From assembly GCF_025660475.1 (NCBI RefSeq), contig NZ_JAOUSF010000003.1, forward strand, positions 186,001 to 250,000: a stretch of DNA of 64,000 nt. Direction: 5' to 3'. The position numbers and the translations under genes were made by a program. The DNA is from Perspicuibacillus lycopersici. Its GTDB lineage: Bacteria; Bacillota; Bacilli; Bacillales; Caldibacillaceae. This document shows positions 54,513-63,748 of the stretch, one piece after another; the first letter of the stretch is position 1, and every line of letters starts with the position of its first letter. The notes under the pieces are model-generated. The model was not told the origin of the DNA, did not search any database, and worked only from the letters and a program-made list of their open reading frames with translations.

Positions 54513-55733
54513 TTATTCCACTTCACCAATCAAGTTCGCCCCAATTGGAACTTCTATCGGATTTTCCAAATTAAATTTACCAACCTCTTGAATACGTGCG
54601 TTATCAAATGATACAGTCTGATAACCAAAATCCTTTGCCGTTAATAAAACGGCGTCAATAAATCGCGCAGTCTCCTCATTATCCACTAACTTCGATTGAT
54701 CATTGATACGGATGATTAATTGTCCAAGCTGCCCATCGTTTATAGAAAAATCGATACTCTCTGGAATACTAGGCAATAAATTATGTGTACTAATTTCATT
54801 TCGCATAGCATTTAATGCATCTTCGATTTTCTCATATCTTTCTGGACCTGGTGCTAAATACAGATAATCATTTGCCTCGAATAAAAAGTAGCCTGTCTTT
54901 GCCAATGAAGGAATTGCATATTCTCCATGAATATCTCCGGTATGAGAAAAATCTGCTGGAGAAGCATTCTGCTTTAAAATAACAGAACTAATTTTTTGGT
55001 TACGGAAAACATCTAAGCTTCGGAAGAAAATGGATTCCGTTGTAGAGCTCAAATCATAGCTATGATTTTCCATTAGATTTAACTCTACATTCCCTTCTTC
55101 AGATAAGGACAGTTCTCCTTGATAAGGATAGTATTCAGCAAAACCTAGTAACTCTTCATCAATACTATTCATTACATCTTGATAATAATCCAGCCAGGTC
55201 TTTCCATCCTGCTTCATTACTAGTATAGATACAGGAACGACATTTTGAACATTTTGATCGGGCAAGCCGAGTGTAACGACCAATTGATCATCTGCAAATT
55301 CATTAGGATAAATTGATAACCGCATTGGATTCTCTTCATATAAAATACTTTTCTGTTCTTCTTTACTACTTGAAAAGCTGCCAAATTCTTTCCGCTCCAT
55401 TCCATTCGCAGTATCCTGACTATCTAATGGCAATGAAGTTTTTTCCTCTAAAGATTGGCCACGCTCCATTTGTACATCTTCCGCAATATTATATAATTCA
55501 TTCGGTTCAATTAGTGTGGACCCAAGAAAAATAGCGAGAAATAATACCGCAACAGTAGCTAATGCTGGCAAAAGGAATAGCTTTTTCTTTTTCTTCACCG
55601 GATATGATTTTTCTTGTTCCAACTGATTTTCTATATTTTTATATACTTCATGCATACTTCGGTGGTCTTTGACAGAAGGTAATTGATGAAGGAGCTCAGC
55701 TATCTCAGAATCTGACATTGGATTTTTCTTCAT
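54513..55733 (-). CDS. rsiX: Anti-sigma factor RsiX
   Basis: Membrane anti-sigma factor for the adjacent ECF sigma factor. The 406-residue protein has a cytoplasmic N-terminal part (residues 1-48, MKKNPMSDSEIAELLHQLPS), one transmembrane helix (about 50-72, LFLLPALATVAVLFLAIFL) and a long outer domain. It is longer than B. subtilis RsiX (about 368). The start ATG overlaps the sigX stop as TGATG, behind GGAGGGAG, giving coupled synthesis. Sequence similarity is modest; the call rests on topology and gene pair. Confidence 0.88.
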   Translation of the reverse strand: MKKNPMSDSEIAELLHQLPSVKDHRSMHEVYKNIENQLEQEKSYPVKKKKKLFLLPALATVAVLFLAIFLGSTLIEPNELYNIAEDVQMERGQSLEEKTSLPLDSQDTANGMERKEFGSFSSSKEEQKSILYEENPMRLSIYPNEFADDQLVVTLGLPDQNVQNVVPVSILVMKQDGKTWLDYYQDVMNSIDEELLGFAEYYPYQGELSLSEEGNVELNLMENHSYDLSSTTESIFFRSLDVFRNQKISSVILKQNASPADFSHTGDIHGEYAIPSLAKTGYFLFEANDYLYLAPGPERYEKIEDALNAMRNEISTHNLLPSIPESIDFSINDGQLGQLIIRINDQSKLVDNEETARFIDAVLLTAKDFGYQTVSFDNARIQEVGKFNLENPIEVPIGANLIGEVE

Positions 55734-56260
55734 CAAATTTCTCCCTCCTTTTCTAAAAGCCTATTCATTTGTTTTTTTAATGCTTTTATTGCTCGATGTT
55801 GCGTAGTTTTGACTTTACTTTCAGTCCAGCCAAGAATCTCTGCGGTTTCTGAAATCGATAAATCCTGAATATATCTACAAATAATAACCACTCGTTGATC
55901 AACAGTACATAAATCTAAGCAACGATACAGTAAACCAATGGTTTCATTTTCTATTACGACTTCTTCAGGAATTGGTCGTTTATCCTGTATGTCATAGTCT
56001 TTCCAATCGGTTCGCGAAAATAGTTTGTTTTTTAATGTATTTTCTTTCCGAAAATGATCAATTGCGACATTACGTGCAATGGATAATAACCATGTTTTAA
56101 GCGTACTTTTCCCCTCAAATCGATCGTACGATTTCAGCACTCTAATATAGACCTCTTGCACAAGATCCTCTGCAAGCTCTCGATTTTTTACTAAATAAAA
56201 TAAGAAATGAAAGATATCTTGATGGTGTTTTGTATAGATTTCCTTGAAAACGGAGTCCAT
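55733..56260 (-). CDS. sigX: ECF sigma factor SigX
   Basis: A 175-residue extracytoplasmic-function sigma factor. Region 2 contains RELAEDLVQEVYIRVLKSYDRF (about 32-53) and TLKTWLLSIARNVAIDHFRK near 58; region 4 contains LSISETAEILGWTESKVKTTQHRAIKALK near 135-163. In B. subtilis SigX controls cell-surface charge and antimicrobial peptide resistance genes. The ATG at 56260 follows GGGGAGG. It lies between resE and rsiX, exactly as in B. subtilis, and has an autoregulatory-type promoter. Confidence 0.93.
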   Translation of the reverse strand: MDSVFKEIYTKHHQDIFHFLFYLVKNRELAEDLVQEVYIRVLKSYDRFEGKSTLKTWLLSIARNVAIDHFRKENTLKNKLFSRTDWKDYDIQDKRPIPEEVVIENETIGLLYRCLDLCTVDQRVVIICRYIQDLSISETAEILGWTESKVKTTQHRAIKALKKQMNRLLEKEGEI

Positions 56261-56285
56261 ATGATCCTCCCCGTTCATTATATTT

Positions 56286-56312
56286 GTCGATAATCCGGTC
56301 AAAAAAGTTTCA
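56286..56312 (-). promoter_or_regulatory. ECF-type promoter of sigX-rsiX
   Basis: Minus strand: TGAAACTTTT with TGAAAC at 56307-56312, 17-base spacer, CGAC at 56286-56289. This matches the SigX/SigW class (AAC in -35, CG in -10), and its position about 26 bases before the sigX ATG implies autoregulation. Confidence 0.75.
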
Positions 56313-56478
56313 CTTTTACTATAGACTTTTTTTCGAAAGTAGGAAAGATGTTATTAGAAAAAAGAAAAAATCTTTTTAAAAATAGCTCTTTTCATTTCGT
56401 TTATTACTACGAAAACTCTTTATTTCTTATCTTATGAAATAACAATAATATTTTTGAAAATAACTTTTAAAACAATAG

Positions 56479-56581
56479 AGGCTTTCCATTATCATTCCTA
56501 CCTGCCTGTTGGAATCGTTCGTTCATCTTGTGATGAATTTACGATTGCAAAGGCAGGCTAGCGCTTGACTTTGGAAAGCCT
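56479..56581. repeat. Triple-nested inverted repeat between resE and sigX
   Basis: Outer arms AGGCTTTCCA (about 56479-56489) and TGGAAAGCCT (56572-56581); middle arms CCTGCCTGTTGGAATCG (56501-56517) and CGATTGCAAAGGCAGG (56542-56557); inner arms TTCATC and GATGAA (56522-56537). On the minus strand a short T-rich stretch follows. It may terminate resDE, or be a structured RNA. Nothing else is seen in the 370-base gap except the sigX promoter. Confidence 0.65.
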
Positions 56582-56634
56582 TCTATGTAATGTTCCGTAT
56601 GAAACAAGATTTATCGTCAAAATAGTCGATATTT

Positions 56635-58407
56635 TTAACTTTTTCGGGGAATTAAGATGGTAAATGTCGTTCCTTGTCCAAGTTTGCTTCTTACATCAAT
56701 AGAACCGTGATGAGAATCGACGATATTTTTGGCAATTGCTAATCCAAGCCCTGTACCAGATTTCCCTCTTGTTCTTGCCTTATCTGCTTTATAGAAACGC
56801 TCAAAAACAAAGGGAAGATCCTCACTCGGAATACCTGTTCCATTGTCCTTCACTTCAATAATCAATGAATTATGGGAATTTCTCGCATTCACTTCTACTA
56901 ATCCACCTTCACCAGTATGACGAATGGCATTGTCAATTAAATTAGTCAATACTTGCTCCATACGATCGGGATCAAATTCCCATTCCACTTCATTTAAATG
57001 AAGTGCAAGCTGTAATTCCAATTGATTATCCTTCGCTAATCCAGCGAATTTCTTGACAATCTTTTCCATAAATGGTTGAACCATAACGATTTCTTCGCGT
57101 AATCGTAAATGTCCAGACTCCATTCGTGCTAAATCAAGTAATTCATTGACAAGTCTACCCATTCGCAACGACTCTTCATTAATTACCGTTGCTATTTCCT
57201 TACGTTCCTCTTCACTACTTGCTACATCATCCATTAATGCTTCACTATAGCCTTGAAGCATTGCAATTGGTGTACGCAATTCATGCGAGACATTTGCAAC
57301 AAAGTCTTTTCGTAGCTTATCCATTTCTCTTTCCTCTGTCATATCTCGTAAAACAGCTACAGCCCCACGAATTTTTTCATTATTATATAGAGGACTTACA
57401 ATAACCGACCAGTATCTACCTTGTAATGAAATATCGCCAATTTGTTCTTTTTTCCCTTCGATTGCTTGATGGAATAATTCCAGCACCTTCGTTGGTACAA
57501 CATCTAATTGAACATTTTCCTGCTCATAATACCAATGGTGCAAAAATCGCTCTGCTGGTGGATTTTTTACAATAATTTTGCCATCGCGATTAAACATGAA
57601 AACACCATCAGCCATACTACTTAAAATGCTCGACAGCTGTTCTTTTTCTTGATTCAGTGCATTCATATTAACCTTTAATCGTTTACGCATTTGATTAAAG
57701 GCAGTAGCAAGCTCCCCAATTTCATCATTCGTTAAAATTGGCACTTTCGTGTCGAATTCACCATTGGCCACCTCAAACGCAACTTCCCTCATTTTTATTA
57801 ATGGCGAAGAAATTCGAGTAGATAGGAAGAAAGCGAAGACAGTAGTTAATACGAACGCAATAAACGCTGCTCCCCATATTAATCTCGTTGTCGTTGTCGT
57901 CGTTTCTTTCATAACATCTAATGATTGATAAATAAACACTGCTCCCTTTTTATTAGAGAATTTCTCTAAAGGAACACCAATCATTAATGCTTCTTCCTTT
58001 TGTTTGTTATCTTTATCTCCATTATCAGGTAGTAATATATCCTTTTTAACTACCTCATTTTCACTAAATACCCGTGATAGCTCTTTGTCCTCTGTAAAAT
58101 ACGAAAGGTCAAAGTGATTAGCATCTGTAGTAGAAGAATAATACATATGATTTTCATCGGTAACAATAATTACTTTCGTTACATCATCCAATATCTCCCA
58201 AGCAACTTCTAAACCAAAATGCAAATCATCATGCTGCTCTAATATAACGGCAATTTTCGCTGCCGTATTCGTTAACGTATTTGTTACTTGGTTTACAAGA
58301 TAGTTATTCAAAAACTGCATTAATAACAGTGTCAATATGAATAAAACAAAAGAGAAAAATAATAGGATGGTAGCCCAAAGCTTACCAACTACACTTCGCC
58401 AAATCAT
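56635..58407 (-). CDS. resE: Sensor histidine kinase ResE
   Basis: Membrane kinase of the ResDE redox/oxygen-limitation system. The 590-residue protein (B. subtilis 589) has two transmembrane helices (about 10-32 and 170-190) around an outer sensor domain, a HAMP domain (to about 245), a PAS domain (about 255-350), and the kinase core: H-box VANVSHELRTPIAMLQGYSEAL near 370, N-box LIDNAIRHT near 490, G-boxes DNGTGIPSEDL and GLGLAIAKNIVDSHHG near 520-565. It overlaps resD as ATGA. Confidence 0.96.
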   Translation of the reverse strand: MIWRSVVGKLWATILLFFSFVLFILTLLLMQFLNNYLVNQVTNTLTNTAAKIAVILEQHDDLHFGLEVAWEILDDVTKVIIVTDENHMYYSSTTDANHFDLSYFTEDKELSRVFSENEVVKKDILLPDNGDKDNKQKEEALMIGVPLEKFSNKKGAVFIYQSLDVMKETTTTTTRLIWGAAFIAFVLTTVFAFFLSTRISSPLIKMREVAFEVANGEFDTKVPILTNDEIGELATAFNQMRKRLKVNMNALNQEKEQLSSILSSMADGVFMFNRDGKIIVKNPPAERFLHHWYYEQENVQLDVVPTKVLELFHQAIEGKKEQIGDISLQGRYWSVIVSPLYNNEKIRGAVAVLRDMTEEREMDKLRKDFVANVSHELRTPIAMLQGYSEALMDDVASSEEERKEIATVINEESLRMGRLVNELLDLARMESGHLRLREEIVMVQPFMEKIVKKFAGLAKDNQLELQLALHLNEVEWEFDPDRMEQVLTNLIDNAIRHTGEGGLVEVNARNSHNSLIIEVKDNGTGIPSEDLPFVFERFYKADKARTRGKSGTGLGLAIAKNIVDSHHGSIDVRSKLGQGTTFTILIPRKS

Positions 58408-59120
58408 TCATTACCTACCTCAAATTTATAGCCGACTCCCCAAACCGTCACAATCATTTTAGCTGCATCTTCAGAAACCTTATTTAATTTTTCCCGTAAA
58501 CGTTTCACATGTGTATCCACGGTACGTAAGTCACCAAAAAATTCATAATGCCATACTTCTTTTAGTAATTGCTCCCGATCAAATACTTTATCAGGTGCCT
58601 TTGATAAATAATACAATAAATCATATTCCTTTGGAGTTAAGCTTACTTCCTGTCCATCCGCAAGCACGCGATGTGCATCATGGTCAATCATTAAATGAGG
58701 AAAAACAAGTACATTTTTTGCCGTTGTTTCCGTTTGCAAAAAGCTAGTGGTAGACGCTCTTCGCAACAATGCTTTCACACGCAAAACAACTTCTCTCGGG
58801 CTGAATGGTTTGACGATATAATCATCTGTTCCCACTTCAAATCCTTGCACTCTATTGGCTTCCTCTCCTTTTGCAGTAAGCATAATGATAGGTGTAGCTT
58901 TTTTCTCTCGAATTTCACGACATACCTCTAAGCCATCTTTCCCTGGAAGCATTAAATCCAGTAGAATTAAATCATAATCCGTTTCCATTGCCATCTCTAA
59001 TGCCTCTTCGCCTTCTACGGCCTCATCAATAATATAATTTTCACGCTCTAAGTACATTTTCAATAACCTACGAATACGCTCTTCATCATCAACAACTAAT
59101 ATCTTTATATCTTTATCCAT
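58404..59120 (-). CDS. resD: Response regulator ResD
   Basis: OmpR-family activator of respiration genes, phosphorylated by ResE. The 238-residue protein has the receiver domain with DDEERIRRLLK at 11-21, phospho-acceptor aspartate in LILLDLMLPGKDG near 56, the conserved Lys in YIVKPFSPRE near 104, and a winged-helix output domain (SLTPKEYDLLYYLSKAP near 163, RTVDTHVKRLREKL near 206). ATG start. A terminator separates it from resABC, so resDE probably also has its own promoter. Confidence 0.97.
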   Translation of the reverse strand: MDKDIKILVVDDEERIRRLLKMYLERENYIIDEAVEGEEALEMAMETDYDLILLDLMLPGKDGLEVCREIREKKATPIIMLTAKGEEANRVQGFEVGTDDYIVKPFSPREVVLRVKALLRRASTTSFLQTETTAKNVLVFPHLMIDHDAHRVLADGQEVSLTPKEYDLLYYLSKAPDKVFDREQLLKEVWHYEFFGDLRTVDTHVKRLREKLNKVSEDAAKMIVTVWGVGYKFEVGNE

Positions 59121-59224
59121 GTTTTACTCCTCCTTGCACCTCTATTTTACACAAATCGACATAAATCTGCTATATTCCATAGAAAATAACCATTTATTCC
59201 TTATGTACAGTATAAAACGAAGTA

Positions 59225-59261
59225 ACAAAAAAGTCTCCACAAATTATGTGAAGACTTTTTC
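59225..59261 (-). terminator. Intrinsic terminator between resC and resD
   Basis: AAAAAGTCTTCACA/TGTGGAGACTTTTT-type stem with a short loop and six Ts on the minus strand, inside the res cluster. Confidence 0.85.
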
Positions 59262-59284
59262 ATACACTAAATAACGTTTATCGA

Positions 59285-60475
59285 TTATGCATAAGAATGT
59301 AATCCAGCTATAATTAAGTTAACAAATACAAGATTAAACATAATAATTACAAAACCAATAACACCTAGCCATGCAGATTTTTCATGATGCCAGCCTCTCG
59401 ACAGGCGAAGATGTAGAAATGCTGCATAAAATAGCCATGTAACGAGTGCCCACACTTCTTTTGGATCCCATGCCCAAAATCTTGTCCAAGCAATTTGCGC
59501 CCAAATCATCGCAAATACTAGTCCACCTAACGTAAACACCGGAAAACCGATCAATACCGAGCGATAGCTAATTTCATCAAGTAAATCACTATTCATCTTT
59601 TTAACTAAAGGCTTGAAAAGCTGCCCAATTCTTTTTTTCGTCAAAAGTCGGATAAGTATGTAGAGCAGACCACCTGTTAAAAAGGACCAAATAACAGTAT
59701 TTGTTTTCAATGCATTGATCGCAGAAGGTAGCTCGATTAATGGCTCCATTCGATTTTCTGTCACTAATGTCCATTCATTTGGGCCAACTAATGCAGGTAG
59801 ATGATACTCATAGTTCTCCTGTACCCCATCCTTATTTATCCAATCAAATGATGCAGTATAATTTGCAAGCGAAAAAATTGCAGAAATTACTATAAAACCG
59901 AATAATGAAATAATACCAAACATAACAACTTCCAGCCAAGTCGTTTTCTTAGACTTCTTCGTTTGGTCAATATTTTTTATTAAATAAATCAATCCTGCTA
60001 CAAAGCTGATAGCAAGAATTCCTTCCCCTGCTGCAACCGTCATTACATGAATAAATAGCCAGTGACTCTGTAATGCTGGAATAAGTGGAGTAATATCTTT
60101 TGAAAACATACTTCCATAGGCAATGATAATTAACACAATTGGTAAAGTAAATAAACCTAGCACAATGGAACGATATAAGAAAAAGATAATAATATAACCG
60201 GCAACAAACATAATACTGAAGAATGTAATAAATTCAAACAGATTACTTACCGGTGCGTGGCCACTTGCAATCCAACGAGTGACGAAATAGCCTAATTGCG
60301 AAATAAAGCCCACTATTGTAAGAAAGATACCGATTTTTCCCCAACGATTAATATTCGCATTTTGATGATCGCCTTCCATCCCTTTTTTCTGTTTAATGGC
60401 ACCGCCAAAAAATAGAATCGCTACTAAATATAGAATAAATGATGCAAATAAAAAATTACTACTTAATTCAACCAA
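59285..60475 (-). CDS. resC: Cytochrome c biogenesis protein ResC (CcsA)
   Basis: Heme-handling membrane subunit of the system II cytochrome c synthase, partner of ResB. The 396-residue protein has about eight to nine transmembrane helices, the heme-binding WWD motif in [33 protein letters not shown] sequence near residue 325 (tryptophan-rich, with DPKE), and histidines on helices near 142 and 355. The start is TTG at 60475, seven bases after GGGGTG, overlapping resB by eight bases. Confidence 0.95.
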   Translation of the reverse strand: MVELSSNFLFASFILYLVAILFFGGAIKQKKGMEGDHQNANINRWGKIGIFLTIVGFISQLGYFVTRWIASGHAPVSNLFEFITFFSIMFVAGYIIIFFLYRSIVLGLFTLPIVLIIIAYGSMFSKDITPLIPALQSHWLFIHVMTVAAGEGILAISFVAGLIYLIKNIDQTKKSKKTTWLEVVMFGIISLFGFIVISAIFSLANYTASFDWINKDGVQENYEYHLPALVGPNEWTLVTENRMEPLIELPSAINALKTNTVIWSFLTGGLLYILIRLLTKKRIGQLFKPLVKKMNSDLLDEISYRSVLIGFPVFTLGGLVFAMIWAQIAWTRFWAWDPKEVWALVTWLFYAAFLHLRLSRGWHHEKSAWLGVIGFVIIMFNLVFVNLIIAGLHSYA

Positions 60476-62114
60476 CCGTATTCACCCCTTGTTGTTTCGC
60501 CTCCTCCTTGTCCAATTGTTGATCAAATGGAATCGGAAGATTAGTCCCTGCTAATACTGCTTGAATTTCTTTCATTAAAGTAAACCAATTTTTATTTGTA
60601 TGTGCAGCTATCGCTACCTGTCCCTTGCTTTGATTTATCCAAATTCTTCGATGCTGCCAAAAGGACCCTTGTGCTACCCCAAGTAAAAAGATAATACCTC
60701 CGACAGAGATTATTCCTAATGTCAAATCTTTTCGAACCGTTAATCCCGAATAATTGACCGTTTCGACGGATTGAAATGCCATTTTATATGTATTTTCGCC
60801 TAAAGGCTCAATCGTTTGTTGAATTGCAGCAAAGCTAGTTTCACCTTCTGGCTTATCCGGAGTTATCATTTTAAAAGCAAATGCCGGATTATTTGGATTC
60901 GGCGTCTTTGTATGTGGCTCTCCGTCTAATATTTCAAAATCTGGGAAATAGCTTAATACTTGAACAGAATATCCATTCCCTAAATCATAGTTACCTTTTG
61001 GATTTGCTAAATCGATCGTAATGTTACCGAACTGTTCACCTGTTTCTTTATTCGTTAACGCAAATGTCATTGCACTAATTTCATTTAATCGATAACTAGA
61101 TTGATAGACTGCATAATGGTCCATTTTCAAAGGCTGATTTACTCGAATGTCATAGTTCTTAACCTCTTGTAATTCTGGTTTTTCTCCAGGTAACGACTCA
61201 CCCACTGCTTTATAAAGCGTAACACTGGATTGATAATTTTTAACAATCCCGCCTTTTTCCTCAATAGCATTTTTATATACTTCGCCATCTTCTTCGTCAT
61301 AAAGCTCTAATACGAAAGCATGATTCGCTAAGTAATATTGCTTATCCGTACCTGGAATGACTTTTGTTTCGCCTTCTTTTAACCACATTTGCTCATTTAC
61401 ATAAAAACCTGGAACAAATCGCAGCATGATTCCGAACAAAAATAAGATTAGCCCAATGTGATTAACATATGGACCCCAGCGAGAGAAACGTCCTTTTTCT
61501 GCCATCACATTTCCATTTTCCTCTAAAATCTTATAATGTTTCTTCTTTAATCTTGCTGTTACTAATTCGATATCTTGATTGGCATTTTCCATCGCTGCTC
61601 TAGTAAAAAATCGTTGTCGCTCCAAAAAACTATTATGTCTTGTTACCCGTTGTTTTTTCAACGCTTTATATAAAGGAACCGCACGATCAAGACTACAAAT
61701 TACTAGTGAAACACCAATAGAAGCAACTAATAATATGTACCACCAAGAACGGTATAAATCATGAAAACCTAACAAATAATATATTTGACCAAAAATTCCA
61801 TAGCGATCTTGATAATATTCTTCTGCCGATACAGATATCGATAAATTCATTTCTTGCGGAAAAATTGTTCCCAAAGCAGAAGCAATTAATGTAACAACGA
61901 TTAACCATACACCTACTTTAACCGAAGAAAAAAAATTCCAAATTTTGTCGACGAGCGATCTGTTATATGTTTGGGAACGGCGTGCGGTGCCTTCGTATCT
62001 CATATCGAGGAGTTTTTTCTTCTTTTCCTCCTCTACTAATACTTTTCCACATGCCTCACATAAAACCGTACCATGCGGATTCACATGGCCACATTCGCAC
62101 TTTATTTTATTCAT
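60468..62114 (-). CDS. resB: Cytochrome c biogenesis protein ResB (Ccs1)
   Basis: Second subunit of the system II cytochrome c synthase. The 548-residue protein begins with a short zinc ribbon ([18 protein letters not shown], residues 6-23, four cysteines in C-x-C and C-x2-C), followed by three early transmembrane helices, a large outer domain (about 250-450) and a last helix near 460-480. AGGGAG before the ATG at 62114; the frame's upstream TTG lies before that site. Family members often lack the N-terminal zinc ribbon. Confidence 0.93.
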   Translation of the reverse strand: MNKIKCECGHVNPHGTVLCEACGKVLVEEEKKKKLLDMRYEGTARRSQTYNRSLVDKIWNFFSSVKVGVWLIVVTLIASALGTIFPQEMNLSISVSAEEYYQDRYGIFGQIYYLLGFHDLYRSWWYILLVASIGVSLVICSLDRAVPLYKALKKQRVTRHNSFLERQRFFTRAAMENANQDIELVTARLKKKHYKILEENGNVMAEKGRFSRWGPYVNHIGLILFLFGIMLRFVPGFYVNEQMWLKEGETKVIPGTDKQYYLANHAFVLELYDEEDGEVYKNAIEEKGGIVKNYQSSVTLYKAVGESLPGEKPELQEVKNYDIRVNQPLKMDHYAVYQSSYRLNEISAMTFALTNKETGEQFGNITIDLANPKGNYDLGNGYSVQVLSYFPDFEILDGEPHTKTPNPNNPAFAFKMITPDKPEGETSFAAIQQTIEPLGENTYKMAFQSVETVNYSGLTVRKDLTLGIISVGGIIFLLGVAQGSFWQHRRIWINQSKGQVAIAAHTNKNWFTLMKEIQAVLAGTNLPIPFDQQLDKEEAKQQGVNTVG

Positions 62115-62138
62115 TTTCAAAAACTCCCTATTTAACAA

Positions 62139-62666
62139 TTATGGTTTTATCATTTCCATATATTGTTGTACCATTTGTTCGTTCATTTCCCCTGTTATGT
62201 ATTTAACAATTTTCCCATCAGGATTTATTAAAAATGTTGCTGGTAATGGATAAATCCCATATGCCTCTTGCACTTCTGCATCTTCGTCTACTACAATCGG
62301 AAACGATAATCCATATTGATTTGCAAAGGTTTCAATTGCTAAATCGGTTTCTCCAACGTTAACCGCTAATACTTCCACACCTTGCTCCTTATATTTTTTA
62401 TACTGGTTATCAACATATGGCATTTCTTTTTTACACGGCTTACAATATGTACCCCAAAAATTAAGGAATACCCCTTTTCCCTTATAATCGGAAAGCTTAT
62501 ATTCCTTTCCATCCAAATCCGTTAAAACAAAATCGGGAGCTTTGTCGCCGACAGCTGCTACTTTTCTATCATCTTTCGTAAAGTTAGCATACAATGTGTA
62601 AATAATCGCCACTGCTAAAAGAACCAATATAACCGTACGCCGAATTTGTCGATTCTTTTTATTCAC
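62139..62666 (-). CDS. resA: Thiol-disulfide oxidoreductase ResA
   Basis: Membrane-anchored thioredoxin-like protein that keeps apocytochrome c heme-binding cysteines reduced. The 175-residue protein has an N-terminal anchor (about 11-27) and the active site in WGTYCKPCKKEMPYV with C-x-x-C (CKPC) near residue 73; a cis-proline lies in YPLPATFLINPDG near 140. The start is GTG behind AGGAGGGG. First gene of resABC; 24 bases before resB. Confidence 0.96.
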   Translation of the reverse strand: MNKKNRQIRRTVILVLLAVAIIYTLYANFTKDDRKVAAVGDKAPDFVLTDLDGKEYKLSDYKGKGVFLNFWGTYCKPCKKEMPYVDNQYKKYKEQGVEVLAVNVGETDLAIETFANQYGLSFPIVVDEDAEVQEAYGIYPLPATFLINPDGKIVKYITGEMNEQMVQQYMEMIKP

Positions 62667-62753
62667 AAAACACCCCTCCTAAAACAGACCGTTTTTTGTT
62701 AGATTATATCACTTGCCTCAAATAATATAGCGTTTACTTTATGAAGTTTTTGT

Positions 62754-62793
62754 GACAGCTGGCTCTAAATTCCGAAATTTGTAACCAGCTGCC
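62754..62793. repeat. Hairpin downstream of rluB
   Basis: GACAGCTGG/CCAGCTGC-type arms around an AAATTC-GAATTT-like centre between rluB and resA. No T run; probably ends rluB weakly or acts as an RNA stabiliser. Confidence 0.45.
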
Positions 62794-62805
62794 ATTGACT
62801 TTTTC

Positions 62806-63537
62806 CTAAATTAAACTTCCTTTATTGGCAATTGTTCGTAGTTGCTTAATTTCATGTGGAGTAAGTACACGAGAATCACCAGGATTTAAACCGTGTAATG
62901 TTAAAAAGGAAAATCGCTCCCTTTTTAATTTTAATACAGGAAATCCAATACTATCAAACATTCGACGAACTTGACGATTTCTACCTTCATGAATGGTAAT
63001 TTCAACAATCGCAGTATTTTTTTTCCGATCGCTAGATAAGAATTTTACTCGAGCTGGAGCTGTCATCCCGTCCTCCAGTCTTACACCCTTTTGTAATTTT
63101 TTTAAATCTTCCCGATTTGGAATTCCTTTTACTTTCGCAACGTAAGTTTTGTCTGTTTCAAACTTTGGATGCATTAAAAGATTCGCGAATTCGCCATCAT
63201 TTGTCATAATTAATAATCCAGATGTATCGTAATCTAGTCTACCTACCGGATAAATCCGTTGTTTTACTTGAGGGAAAAATTCCATTACTGTTTTTCTTCC
63301 CTTTTCATCATTTACAGAGGTGATAACTCCTCTTGGTTTGTAGAATAAAAAGTAAACTGGTTCTTCACCTTCTATTTTAACTCCATTTACCTCTATTTCA
63401 TCCTTAGGCGTAACTTTTATTCCTAATTCAGTAACTACCTTTCCATTAACAGTCACTCTACCTTCTTTTATTAGCTCCTCCGCTTTTCTTCTCGAAGCTA
63501 TACCTGCATGTGCTATTACTTTTTGTAATCTTTCCAA
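62806..63537 (-). CDS. rluB: 23S rRNA pseudouridine synthase RluB
   Basis: Makes pseudouridine in 23S rRNA helix 90-93 region. The 243-residue protein has an N-terminal S4 domain (MERLQKVIAHAGIASRRKAEELI, residues 1-23) and the RsuA/RluB-type catalytic motif VGRLDYDTSGLLIMTNDG near 98 with the catalytic aspartate, and EGRNRQVRRMFDSIG near 179. The start is TTG behind GGGGTG. Its place between spmB and resA matches B. subtilis. Confidence 0.94.
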   Translation of the reverse strand: MERLQKVIAHAGIASRRKAEELIKEGRVTVNGKVVTELGIKVTPKDEIEVNGVKIEGEEPVYFLFYKPRGVITSVNDEKGRKTVMEFFPQVKQRIYPVGRLDYDTSGLLIMTNDGEFANLLMHPKFETDKTYVAKVKGIPNREDLKKLQKGVRLEDGMTAPARVKFLSSDRKKNTAIVEITIHEGRNRQVRRMFDSIGFPVLKLKRERFSFLTLHGLNPGDSRVLTPHEIKQLRTIANKGSLI

Positions 63538-63695
63538 AAGGTTGACACCCCTTTATTAATCTACATTAAGCTAAAATTTGTAATGGTTCTTCCTGCATGA
63601 ATTATGACATATATTCCACAGGAAAACAAAGAAAAAATATTTTCCATAGGAAAACAAGCAATAATAAATAAAAAAGCGAGAAAAATTTATAAAAA

Positions 63696-63731
63696 ATAAA
63701 AAAACCGGGCGTATTATATTTTTCCCGGTTT
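63696..63731 (-). terminator. Intrinsic terminator of the spmAB region
   Basis: AAACCGGG/CCCGGTTT stem with 14-base loop, then seven Ts on the minus strand, just after spmB. Confidence 0.88.
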
Positions 63732-63748
63732 CGAATCTCCTTACTATA

